A DNA stretch of 64,000 nucleotides from Sphingomonas sp. Ag1 (lineage in GTDB: Bacteria > Pseudomonadota > Alphaproteobacteria > Sphingomonadales > Sphingomonadaceae): the NCBI RefSeq assembly GCF_000980895.1, contig NZ_LAZX01000094.1:434001-498000 (forward strand). Reading direction: 5' to 3'. Positions within the stretch are counted from its first letter, which is position 1, and each line of letters begins with the position of its first letter. The position numbers were made by a program, and so were the translations under genes. This document shows positions 39,326 through 46,637 of this stretch, piece after piece. The notes beneath the pieces are model-generated. The model worked only from the letters and a program-made list of their open reading frames with translations. It did not search any database and was not told the DNA's origin.

Positions 39326-39892
39326 TCAGTCCATATGCCGCAGGCCGGCGCGCAGATAATCCCACCCGGTGACCAGTGTCAGCGCGGCAGCGCCCCAGAG
39401 CGAGACCAGCCCGACCAGCTTGATCCAGCCGAGCGCGGGCAAGGCGCCGGCGAGGATCAGCGCGCCGAACGAGACCAGCTGCAACGCGGTCTTCCACTTG
39501 GCGAGGCGCGAGACGGGGAGCGACACCTGAAGCCCCGCGAGGAATTCGCGCAGGCCCGAGACTGCGATTTCCCGCAACAGGATGATCAGCGCGGCGATGA
39601 TGTGAACGCCGGTAATGACGGCGATGTCATTGTGCCGCGTGCCCACCAGCATCAGGATGACCGCCGCGACCATGATCTTGTCAGCGATCGGATCAAGGAA
39701 GACGCCCAGTTTCGAGACGGTACCCTGCGCGCGCGCCAGATAGCCGTCGAAATAGTCGGTCAGGCCCATCAGGCAGTAGAGCGCGAACGCAAGGCCGAAG
39801 CCGGTGTGCCAGCTGGGCCACCAGAGCAGCGCCACCAGCGCCGGCACGGCGACGATTCGCGACAGGGTGAGAAGGTTGGGAAGCGATAACAC
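39326..39892 (-). CDS. pgsA: Phosphatidylglycerophosphate synthase
   Basis: CDP-diacylglycerol-glycerol-3-phosphate 3-phosphatidyltransferase, first step to phosphatidylglycerol and cardiolipin. 188 residues from GTG 39892, chosen because the family begins with the LPNLLTLSRI segment; the upstream frame is basic and unlike the family. The CDP-alcohol motif DG-xx-AR-x8-G-xxx-D-xxx-D is intact (DGYLARAQGTVSKLGVFLDPIAD). Several membrane helices. Divergent from the MFS gene. Confidence 0.93.
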   Translation of the reverse strand: MLSLPNLLTLSRIVAVPALVALLWWPSWHTGFGLAFALYCLMGLTDYFDGYLARAQGTVSKLGVFLDPIADKIMVAAVILMLVGTRHNDIAVITGVHIIAALIILLREIAVSGLREFLAGLQVSLPVSRLAKWKTALQLVSFGALILAGALPALGWIKLVGLVSLWGAAALTLVTGWDYLRAGLRHMD

Positions 39893-40051
39893 GACAGCAG
39901 ACTTAAACCGGCAGCGCCCCGGTGCAAGCCTGCTCACCGTGCCGATCGGGTCCATGGGGCGGCATCGATCGTACTATGCGCAGGGTTGGCATGACCGTCG
40001 ACCAACGGCTATGCCCGCCTCCATTCTGCCACAACCGGGCCATTTTGCGCC

Positions 40052-41347
40052 ATGATCAATGCCCTCGGGCTTCTTAAACGGCGACGCTTCCTGCCGCTTT
40101 TCATCACCCAGTTCCTCGGCGCGTTTAACGACAATCTGTTCAAGACCTCGATGGTCCTGTTCGCGACGTACGAAATTTTCGCGAGCGAAACGCAGGAAAG
40201 CTTCTTCAACGCGCTGGCCGCCGCGCTCTTCATCCTCCCTTATTTCATCCTGTCGGCGCTGGCCGGGCAGCTGGCGGATACGACCGACAAGGCGCGCATC
40301 ATCCGGCTGGTGAAAATCGCCGAGTTCGTGATCATGGCGATCGGTTGCGCCGGGTTGCTGCTCGCGCGGACAGGGCAAGTGACGCTGCCGGTCGCGCTGA
40401 TGCTGCTGGCGATCGTCGGGCTCGGCATCCATTCGACCTTCTTCAGCCCGATCAAATACGCCATCCTGCCGCAGCATCTGGAGGATGAGGACGTGCTGGG
40501 CGGCACGGGCCTGGTCGAGGCGGGCACGTACCTGTCGATCCTGCTCGGCACGATCGTGGCCGGGTTCATCTACGAATCGATCACCCTCATCGCGACGACC
40601 ACCTTCCTCGTTGCGCTGCTGGGCTATATTTCCGCGCGGCTGGTGCCCCCTGCCCCGCGCCTCGGCCCGCCACTGAAGCTCGATTTCCATCCGCTGCGCG
40701 CGTCGTGGCGGCTGGTGGCAGGCACGATGCACATCCCGCGCCTGTTCCTCGCGATCTGCGCGATCAGCTTCTTCTGGACGATCGGATCGGTGCTGGTGGT
40801 GATCTTCCCGCCGCTGGTGAAGAACGTGCTGACCGCGGACGCCAGCGTCGCCAGCCTGGTGCTCGCCATCTTCTCGGTCGGCGTGGCGATCGGATCGGTG
40901 GTGATCAACCTGATGCTGCGCGGGCAGATCTCGGCGCGTTATTCGCCCGCGTCGGTCATCGCGATGGGCGCGGCGGTGCTTGCCTTCTGGTTCGTCGCGA
41001 CCCGCTGGGATGCAGCGCCCGCGGGGACGCTGTACGACATTCCCGCGTTCGTGACGCATCCCGGCGCGCCGCTCGTGCTGCTGACGTTGCTGTTCGTGGC
41101 GACATTCGGCGGCATGTTCGTGGTGCCGCTCTACGCCTTTCTCACCACCACCGTGCCCAAGGATCAGACCGCGCGCACCGTGGCGGCGAACAATGTCGTC
41201 AACGCCGGCGCTATGACGATCGGCTCGGCGGCGGTGGCGGGGATCACGGCGCTGGGGGCGACAGCCAGCCAGTTGCTGCTGGTGGTCGCTGGCATGTGCC
41301 TCGTCTCGGCATGGATCGCGCAGCGGCTGCATCGCGCCTGCGACTGA
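40052..41347 (+). CDS. LplT-like MFS transporter
   Basis: 431-residue major facilitator, close in motif to LplT lysophospholipid flippases: the opening RRRFLPLFITQFLGAFNDN and the HSTFFSPIKYAILPQHL motif are typical. Twelve hydrophobic helices can be traced. In many proteobacteria this module is fused to or beside an Aas acyltransferase; here there is none. Its position next to pgsA fits membrane lipid traffic. It ends 36 bases before a tiny convergent gene. Confidence 0.85.
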   Translation: MINALGLLKRRRFLPLFITQFLGAFNDNLFKTSMVLFATYEIFASETQESFFNALAAALFILPYFILSALAGQLADTTDKARIIRLVKIAEFVIMAIGCAGLLLARTGQVTLPVALMLLAIVGLGIHSTFFSPIKYAILPQHLEDEDVLGGTGLVEAGTYLSILLGTIVAGFIYESITLIATTTFLVALLGYISARLVPPAPRLGPPLKLDFHPLRASWRLVAGTMHIPRLFLAICAISFFWTIGSVLVVIFPPLVKNVLTADASVASLVLAIFSVGVAIGSVVINLMLRGQISARYSPASVIAMGAAVLAFWFVATRWDAAPAGTLYDIPAFVTHPGAPLVLLTLLFVATFGGMFVVPLYAFLTTTVPKDQTARTVAANNVVNAGAMTIGSAAVAGITALGATASQLLLVVAGMCLVSAWIAQRLHRACD

Positions 41348-41383
41348 CCCGCGGGCGCGACCGTCAGCTTGGGCGACGGGCGA

Positions 41384-41494
41384 TCACATCATCAAGGTGT
41401 AGAAGCAGATGAAGAAGGCGGTGAAGCTCAGCACGAACAGCTTCAGATCCTGATCGTCGTCGCGCCGATCGCGCCCCTTGGTAGGCGGCGCCAT
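41384..41494 (-). CDS. 36-residue single-pass membrane microprotein
   Basis: Hypothetical small protein. It begins MAPPTKGRDRRDDDQD, a charged N-terminus with a basic RDRR followed by DDD, then one hydrophobic segment (about residues 18-36, with FVLSFTAFFICFY) to the stop. The shape, with no tail after the helix, is like small respiratory or transporter-associated subunits. It has no clear ribosome site. It is convergent with the MFS gene and divergent from the gamma carbonic anhydrase gene. Sphingomonad-type codon use (GC third positions) supports coding, but the call needs peptide or conservation evidence. Confidence 0.5.
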   Translation of the reverse strand: MAPPTKGRDRRDDDQDLKLFVLSFTAFFICFYTLMM

Positions 41495-41634
41495 CGTCTG
41501 GCGGATCGGGTGGCGAAAGGATGACGGAGGAGGCTGACGATCCATAGGCAATGGTTAACGCCGCATTTACCTTTTCGCACCCGCCATTCGTGACCGCGGT
41601 GCGCAACTGTCCAAGGATGATACAGGAGAGAGAA

Positions 41635-42159
41635 ATGCCCCTTTACGAATTCCGCGGCCGGCGACCCGTCTGTCACGAAACCGCCTGGGTTGCGCCCAGC
41701 GCCGATCTGGTGGGGGACGTGCGGCTCGCGGAGGATAGCAGCGTGTGGTTTCGCGCAGTGATCCGGGGCGACAATACGACCATCCCGATCGGCGCGCGCA
41801 GCAACATCCAGGAAGGCGCGATGCTCCATTCCGATCCGGGCGCGCCGCTGACCATCGGCGAGGATTGCACGATCGGCCACCATGCCATCCTTCATGGCTG
41901 CACGATCGGGGACCGCGTGCTGATCGGCATGGGCGCGACCGTCCTTAACCGCGCGGTCATCCCCGATGACTGTATCGTCGGCGCCAACGCGCTGGTGACC
42001 GAAGGCAAGACCTTCCCGCCAGGCAGCCTGATCGTGGGCAGCCCGGCGCGCGCGGTGAAGCAGCTGGACGAGGCGGCGATCGCATCGCTGAAGGTCTCGG
42101 CGGCGCATTATGTGCAGAATGCACGCGACGCCGGCGACAACCTGCGCCGGGTGGACTAA
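41635..42159 (+). CDS. Gamma-class carbonic anhydrase-family protein
   Basis: 174-residue left-handed beta-helix (hexapeptide repeats), the YrdA/Cam-like family. Zinc histidines are seen in the usual spacing: EGAMLHSDPG, and GHHAILHGCTIGD. Family members are carbonic anhydrase-like or have unknown substrates. ATG 41635 follows a strong AGGAGAGA ribosome site, so the open frame further upstream is ignored. It stands alone between a microprotein gene and a nitronate monooxygenase. Confidence 0.9.
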   Translation: MPLYEFRGRRPVCHETAWVAPSADLVGDVRLAEDSSVWFRAVIRGDNTTIPIGARSNIQEGAMLHSDPGAPLTIGEDCTIGHHAILHGCTIGDRVLIGMGATVLNRAVIPDDCIVGANALVTEGKTFPPGSLIVGSPARAVKQLDEAAIASLKVSAAHYVQNARDAGDNLRRVD

Positions 42160-42234
42160 GCGTCCTTTACGATTGTTCAGGGAGCCGATGGTACATGCTG
42201 GACAGATAGTTTCGGGGAGGACATAACCAAAATT

Positions 42235-43212
42235 ATGTCTGTCCCAGCGATCCTTTCTCGCCTGCGGTTGCCGGTCATCGGCTCCCCGCTTTTCATCATT
42301 TCCGGGCCCGATCTCGTGATCGCGCAGTGCAAGGCGGGGATCGTCGGATCCTTCCCGGCGCTCAACGCGCGGCCGCAGGGGCTGCTCGACGAGTGGCTGC
42401 ACCGCATCACCGAGGAGTTGGCGGCGCACAACCGGGACAATCCGGATCGCCCCGCCGCGCCCTTCGCGGTGAACCAGATCGTGCACAAGTCCAACGACCG
42501 GCTCGAGGCGGATCTGGCCACCTGCGAGAAGTGGCAGGTGCCGATCACCATCACCTCGCTCGGCGCACGCGAGGAATTGAACCAGGCGGTGCACAATTGG
42601 GGCGGTATCACCTTCCACGACGTGATCGACGACCGGTTTGCGCGCAAGGCGATCGAAAAGGGTGCCGACGGGCTGATCCCGGTGGCGAGCGGTGCGGGCG
42701 GCCATGCCGGTCGCCTGTCGCCCTTCGCGCTGGTCAGCGAGATCCGGCAGTGGTTCGACGGCCCGGTCGCGCTGTCGGGCGCGATCGCGACGGGAGATGC
42801 GGTGCTCGCCGCGCAGGCAATGGGCGCTGATTTCGCCTATATCGGATCGCCCTTCATCGCGACGGTCGAGGCCAATGCTGACGAGGGCTACAAGAACGGC
42901 ATCGTCGAGGGGAAGGCGGCCGATATCGTCTATTCCAACCTCTTCACCGGCGTGCACGGCAATTACCTGCGCGGCTCGATCGAGCGGGCCGGGCTGGACC
43001 CCGACAATCTGCCCCAGGGCGATTACAAGACGATGAACTTCGGCCAGAATTCGAACGGCGAGCCGGCGAAGGCAAAGGCGTGGCGCGACATCTGGGGATC
43101 GGGCCAGGGCATCGGCGCGGTGCAGAAGGTGGAAACCGTCGCCGAGCGGATCGACCGCATGGAGCGCGAATATAATGCCGCGCGCGCGCGGCTGCAGCTG
43201 TCGGCTGCCTGA
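42235..43212 (+). CDS. Nitronate monooxygenase family protein
   Basis: FMN-dependent TIM-barrel enzyme that oxidises nitronates (or related 2-nitropropane dioxygenase-like substrates). 325 residues: the opening LPVIGSPLFIISGPDLVIAQCKAGIVGSFPALNA, the flavin region GADGLIPVASGAGGHAGR with the proposed catalytic His in GGHAG, and ALSGAIATGDAVLAAQAMGADFAYIGSPF. A GGGGAGG ribosome site lies just before the ATG. The substrate is unknown; a terminator-like hairpin follows. Confidence 0.88.
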   Translation: MSVPAILSRLRLPVIGSPLFIISGPDLVIAQCKAGIVGSFPALNARPQGLLDEWLHRITEELAAHNRDNPDRPAAPFAVNQIVHKSNDRLEADLATCEKWQVPITITSLGAREELNQAVHNWGGITFHDVIDDRFARKAIEKGADGLIPVASGAGGHAGRLSPFALVSEIRQWFDGPVALSGAIATGDAVLAAQAMGADFAYIGSPFIATVEANADEGYKNGIVEGKAADIVYSNLFTGVHGNYLRGSIERAGLDPDNLPQGDYKTMNFGQNSNGEPAKAKAWRDIWGSGQGIGAVQKVETVAERIDRMEREYNAARARLQLSAA

Positions 43213-43270
43213 GTATCGGGCGCTGCGCCGGAATGTCGCCGGCGCCGCGCCTGATGGTACGTGATGATTG

Positions 43271-43296
43271 ACGCGGGAAGGCGATCCCTCCCGCGT
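43271..43296. terminator. Terminator-like hairpin between convergent genes
   Basis: Perfect 8-bp stem ACGCGGGA / TCCCGCGT with a 10-base loop, in the short gap between the nitronate monooxygenase stop and the convergent DUF3297 stop. The T-run after it is weak (TTTG), so it may be bidirectional but only moderately efficient. Confidence 0.55.
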
Positions 43297-43312
43297 TTGT
43301 CACCAGCCGGAT

Positions 43313-43591
43313 TTAGGCCTGGGCGTCGTCGCCTTCGTCAGCGACAGTGTCGCCGCCGGTCTGGAAATAGGCCTCGACCGGGCCGCTCAGCTTGATCGTC
43401 AGCGGGCGGCCGTGGCGATCGACCTTCTTGCCCAGCGCGACGCGGATCCACCCCTCCGAGATCGAATATTCCTCGACATCCTTGCGCTCGACACCCTTGA
43501 ACCGGATGCCGATGCCGCGTTCCAGCGTCGGCTGGTCGAAATACGGGCTCGAAGGATCGATCGAAAGATGGTCGGGGGGCGTATCGGTCAT
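43313..43591 (-). CDS. DUF3297 family protein
   Basis: 92-residue protein, soluble, acidic at both ends, with the opening TPPDHLSIDPSSPYFD and a GIGIRFKGVERKDVEEYSISEGWIR core that matches the small DUF3297 family found in Proteobacteria. Function unknown. The start at ATG 43591 fits the family; the open frame continues upstream through a hairpin and is not coding. Confidence 0.82.
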   Translation of the reverse strand: MTDTPPDHLSIDPSSPYFDQPTLERGIGIRFKGVERKDVEEYSISEGWIRVALGKKVDRHGRPLTIKLSGPVEAYFQTGGDTVADEGDDAQA

Positions 43592-43628
43592 GGCCGCGCG
43601 CGTAGCCGATCCGATCGCGGTGCCCAAC

Positions 43629-43664
43629 AAAAAAAGCGGCGCGGGAAGCGTTGCTCCCCGCGCC
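43629..43664 (-). terminator. Rho-independent terminator
   Basis: On the minus strand: 8-bp stem GGCGCGGG / CCCGCGCC (loop 11), directly followed by seven U (A-run at 43629-43635). It follows the stop of the glycine/tyrosine-rich gene at 43693 by 28 bases. Strong by form. Confidence 0.85.
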
Positions 43665-43692
43665 GGTCCCTGCGTGCTGGTGGGACCCCGGC

Positions 43693-44058
43693 CTAGCGGC
43701 AGATGCGCACCGGCACCCGGCCGCCGTAATAAGGATCGTAGCGCCACTGCTGGAAGCAGCGCGGGCGATAATTGTAGCGGTAGTTGTTGTAATACCGGCG
43801 CGGCGCCCAGCCACGACGGTCGTAGCGATCGTAATAGCCGTCATAACCATAGCCGCCCCAGCGACCACGATCGTTGGACGACGCGATCGCCGCGCCAAGG
43901 CCAAGCCCGATGACGCCGCCGATCAGCGCGCCGGCAGCAACATCGCCGCCGCGATCATAGCCACGGCGCCAGCGCTGCGCCTCAGCCGGCGCGGCGGCGG
44001 CAAGGGCGGTGGCGGCCATCGCGGTCCCCAGCCCCGCCTTCATCAGAAAACCGTTCAT
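43693..44058 (-). CDS. Gly/Tyr/Arg-rich exported protein
   Basis: 121-residue secreted protein of unknown function. Signal peptide (AGLGTAMAATALAAAAPAEAQ), then a short glycine-zipper-like hydrophobic part (AAGALIGGVIGLGLGAAIASS), then a Tyr/Arg/Gly-rich region with many YY and RR pairs (YYDRYDRRG, YYNNYRYNYRP) and two cysteines near the end (PRCFQQW and the terminal ICR). Glycine zipper membrane helices usually oligomerise. The ATG at 44058 has a GGAGG-like ribosome site. A strong terminator follows. Confidence 0.75.
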   Translation of the reverse strand: MNGFLMKAGLGTAMAATALAAAAPAEAQRWRRGYDRGGDVAAGALIGGVIGLGLGAAIASSNDRGRWGGYGYDGYYDRYDRRGWAPRRYYNNYRYNYRPRCFQQWRYDPYYGGRVPVRICR

Positions 44059-44198
44059 CTCGAACCTCCTCATACAGCTACGCTCGGTCCGCTCTCCCGG
44101 TGCAAACGCATGATGCGGCAAGCGCGTTCATGCTACTTGCGCGATTCGGGCTGAACCGGCTCGGAATGTCGCGTTCACAAGGGGTTTAGGGAAAAGAC

Positions 44199-44606
44199 AT
44201 GGCCTATTGGCTGCTCCGGTCGGAGCCGGACGTTTACGGTTGGGATGATCTGGTCCGCGAGGGCGAGACCGAGTGGGACGGCGTGCGCAACTATACGGCA
44301 CGCAATTTCCTCAAGGAGATGGAGCCCGGCGACCAGGCGATCTTCTACCATAGCAACAAGGAAAAGGCCGCGGTCGGCGTGATGGAGATCATCCGCGCAT
44401 GGCAACCCGATGGCGACAAGGAACAATGGGCCAAGGTGCGGGTCCGCCCGGTAGAACGGCTGGCCAACCCGGTACCGCTGGCGACGATGAAGAGCGACCC
44501 GCGGCTCGCCAGGCTGGAGGTGCTGCGGCAGAGCCGGTTGTCGGTGACGCCGGTTCGCGACGAGGAGTGGGACGTGTTGATGGAATTGGGCGGCGCAGTC
44601 GGCTGA
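44199..44606 (+). CDS. EVE-domain protein
   Basis: 135-residue single-domain protein of the EVE/PUA-like superfamily (opening AYWLLRSEPDVYGWDDL, then GVRNYTARNFLKEM and GDQAIFYHSNKE). Such proteins bind modified bases in DNA or RNA; cellular role unproven. Only 80 bases separate it from the divergent exported protein gene. It ends 28 bases before the convergent outer-membrane protein gene. Confidence 0.9.
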   Translation: MAYWLLRSEPDVYGWDDLVREGETEWDGVRNYTARNFLKEMEPGDQAIFYHSNKEKAAVGVMEIIRAWQPDGDKEQWAKVRVRPVERLANPVPLATMKSDPRLARLEVLRQSRLSVTPVRDEEWDVLMELGGAVG

Positions 44607-44634
44607 CGCGTGCAGCCGGCGGCGGGGAACAGCG

Positions 44635-45339
44635 TCAGAACTCGCGCACGACGCGCAGGCCCGCGGTGGGCCGCGCGCGGTGGGCGCGCAGCTTCTCCAC
44701 GCCAAGCGACAGCTGGACGTTGGCGGCGTGGGAGACGCGCCGGTGGATCTGCGGGCTGAGCTTGACGCTGCGTTCGGCGCCGCCGGCGACGTTCAGCTCG
44801 GCGCCCAGGATCGTGCCGGGTCGCGCATCGTAGAACAGCGCATGGTTGAGCAGCAGGCCATTGCGTCCCGTCCGCCGACCCAGGCTGATCTCGTCGAGCC
44901 CGATCATGTTCATCGTGCTCCAGCGCGCGTTGAAGCGGTGGCCGGCGAGGTACAGCAAGGTGTTGGTGTAGCGGCCGCTGTCGCGGTGATAGATGCCGAG
45001 ATACTGCACGCCATGCGCGCTGCGCCCGTCCGCCGACGCGCCGAGCGAGGATTGCAGGCCAAGCTTGTAGGCGGCCAGCCGGCGGCCGTCGAACGGCAGC
45101 TCGAACTCGATCGCATGCCCCCGGGCAAAGGCATATTCGATCTCTGGCGCCCATTCGGTCTCGTTCGCGCCGAAGGGCGAGCCGGTCTGGGCAAGGACAT
45201 TGACCTCCAGCTCGCCGCGCTCCGCGCCGAGCGGGCGGACCATGTCGAAGATCATCGGCTCGGGGATCGAGGGATAGGTGCTGGCATGAGCGGCGCCGGC
45301 CAGGAAGGCGAGCGGCACCAGGGCACAGGACAGGCGCAT
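44635..45339 (-). CDS. Putative outer-membrane beta-barrel protein
   Basis: 234 residues with a signal peptide (RLSCALVPLAFLAGAAHAS) and an alternating beta-strand pattern throughout (e.g. VNVLAQTGSPFGANETEW, TNTLLYLAGHRFNARWS), ending with REF. The C-terminal phenylalanine fits barrel insertion. It resembles small sphingomonad outer-membrane proteins without assigned role. ATG 45339 opens the signal peptide; an earlier ATG adds a short polar tag. Confidence 0.65.
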   Translation of the reverse strand: MRLSCALVPLAFLAGAAHASTYPSIPEPMIFDMVRPLGAERGELEVNVLAQTGSPFGANETEWAPEIEYAFARGHAIEFELPFDGRRLAAYKLGLQSSLGASADGRSAHGVQYLGIYHRDSGRYTNTLLYLAGHRFNARWSTMNMIGLDEISLGRRTGRNGLLLNHALFYDARPGTILGAELNVAGGAERSVKLSPQIHRRVSHAANVQLSLGVEKLRAHRARPTAGLRVVREF

Positions 45340-45369
45340 GAAGTCTCCCGTTTTCACGAACGGTGACGC

Positions 45370-46461
45370 CTATGGGCGCGGCGGCCTGCCTTCCAGTCGC
45401 CAGGGCGTTTCCGACGACATTGTAACGTTTGCCGGGAGCGCGGGCGTGACCGCGCGTCGCTCCGCCGAGGCGCGCAGGCCAGCCTCGATCAAGGACATGG
45501 TGGCAAGTGCCTCTTCTGGCGGAACGGGATTGGGCCCCTCCCCGCGGATCGCGGCCACGACGCCCCGGTAGAAACGGCGCTGATCGCCGCTGACCGTGGC
45601 AACCGCCCGGCTGCCGGCGCCGTCGTGGAGGATCGCGGGATCGGGATCTTCCCCCCAGCCCGGCACGCCCGGGATCATGCCAGCCAGCAATTGCGCCTCC
45701 TGCTGATCGGGCATCGCCTTGACCAAAGTACCGCCCGTTCCATGCACCACGAAGCGCGGGCTGCCGCCGGCCGACAGCATGGAAGCGTGCACGATTATCC
45801 GCTTGTCGGGATAGGCGAGCACGGCGTGCGCCCAGTCATCAGCCTGCCCGCCCAGGCGAAGCACCGCCAGATCGGCCTCGATCCGCTCGGGCATGCCGAA
45901 CAGATGCACCGCCTGATCGATCAGATGCGGCCCCAGATCATACCAGATGCCCCCGCCCGGCACGCGCCGCTCGCGCCAGCGATCGCGCACCTGCGGGCGA
46001 AAACGGTCGAAATGGCTTTCGAAATGGACAACCTGCCCCAGGTCGCCGCGCGCGATCGCTGCCGCGACGGTGAGGAAGTCACTGTCCCAGCGGCGGTTGT
46101 GAAAGACGCTGACGAGCCGCTTTGCCCGGCGAGCGGCGTCGACCACCGCGGCGGCATCGGCGAGCGTCAGCGCGAAGGGCTTGTCGACCACGACATGCTT
46201 GCCGGCGTCCAGCGCCGCCAGCGCGAGCGGGGCGTGACGATCATTGGGCGTGGCGACCACCACCAGATCGATGTCGTCGCGCGCGATCGCCGCCTCGGGC
46301 GTCGCCTCGACCGCGACATCGCCGAGCGCGGCGCGCACCGTATCGGGACGCGAGGAAGCGACCGCAGCGATCCGCAGCCCCTGGGTGGCGCCAATCAGCG
46401 GCGCGTGAAACACCCGGCCGGCATAGCCGAAGCCGATCAGCGCAACGCGGCAATCATCCAT
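45370..46461 (-). CDS. Gfo/Idh/MocA-family oxidoreductase
   Basis: 363-residue NAD(P)-dependent dehydrogenase. Rossmann motif at the N-terminus (ALIGFGYAGRVFHAPLI), the EKP-like strand (VVDKPFALTLADA) with catalytic Lys, and the C-terminal HDGAGSRAVATV region. Substrate (sugar, inositol or other) is unknown. It lies 30 bases downstream of nothing obvious and upstream of the outer-membrane gene on the same strand; a functional link is not evident. Confidence 0.88.
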   Translation of the reverse strand: MDDCRVALIGFGYAGRVFHAPLIGATQGLRIAAVASSRPDTVRAALGDVAVEATPEAAIARDDIDLVVVATPNDRHAPLALAALDAGKHVVVDKPFALTLADAAAVVDAARRAKRLVSVFHNRRWDSDFLTVAAAIARGDLGQVVHFESHFDRFRPQVRDRWRERRVPGGGIWYDLGPHLIDQAVHLFGMPERIEADLAVLRLGGQADDWAHAVLAYPDKRIIVHASMLSAGGSPRFVVHGTGGTLVKAMPDQQEAQLLAGMIPGVPGWGEDPDPAILHDGAGSRAVATVSGDQRRFYRGVVAAIRGEGPNPVPPEEALATMSLIEAGLRASAERRAVTPALPANVTMSSETPWRLEGRPPRP

Positions 46462-46637
46462 GACCTTTTCTCTCCGCTGTCACGCGCGGGAGTGCAAGTC
46501 GCGACCTGATGGGATGGGCGCAGGAGAAAGCCAGACACACGAACGCCGCCTCAGCCGGGGTGCCAGCAGCGCTGGCGTCCCGCGGCGAAGCGGCGTCGAA
46601 TTGTCCGGGCCGATCACGACCCGTCCGGCAACAAGGA

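Noticed and set aside
41443..42957. A 504-codon minus-strand frame across gamma-carbonic anhydrase and nitronate monooxygenase
   Set aside because: Both plus-strand genes have catalytic motifs; the opposite frame has none.
46562..46576. GCCAGC-AGC-GCTGGC palindrome in the gap after typA
   Set aside because: Stem is short, with no U-run and no clear relation to a start or stop; such short dyads are expected in GC-rich DNA.
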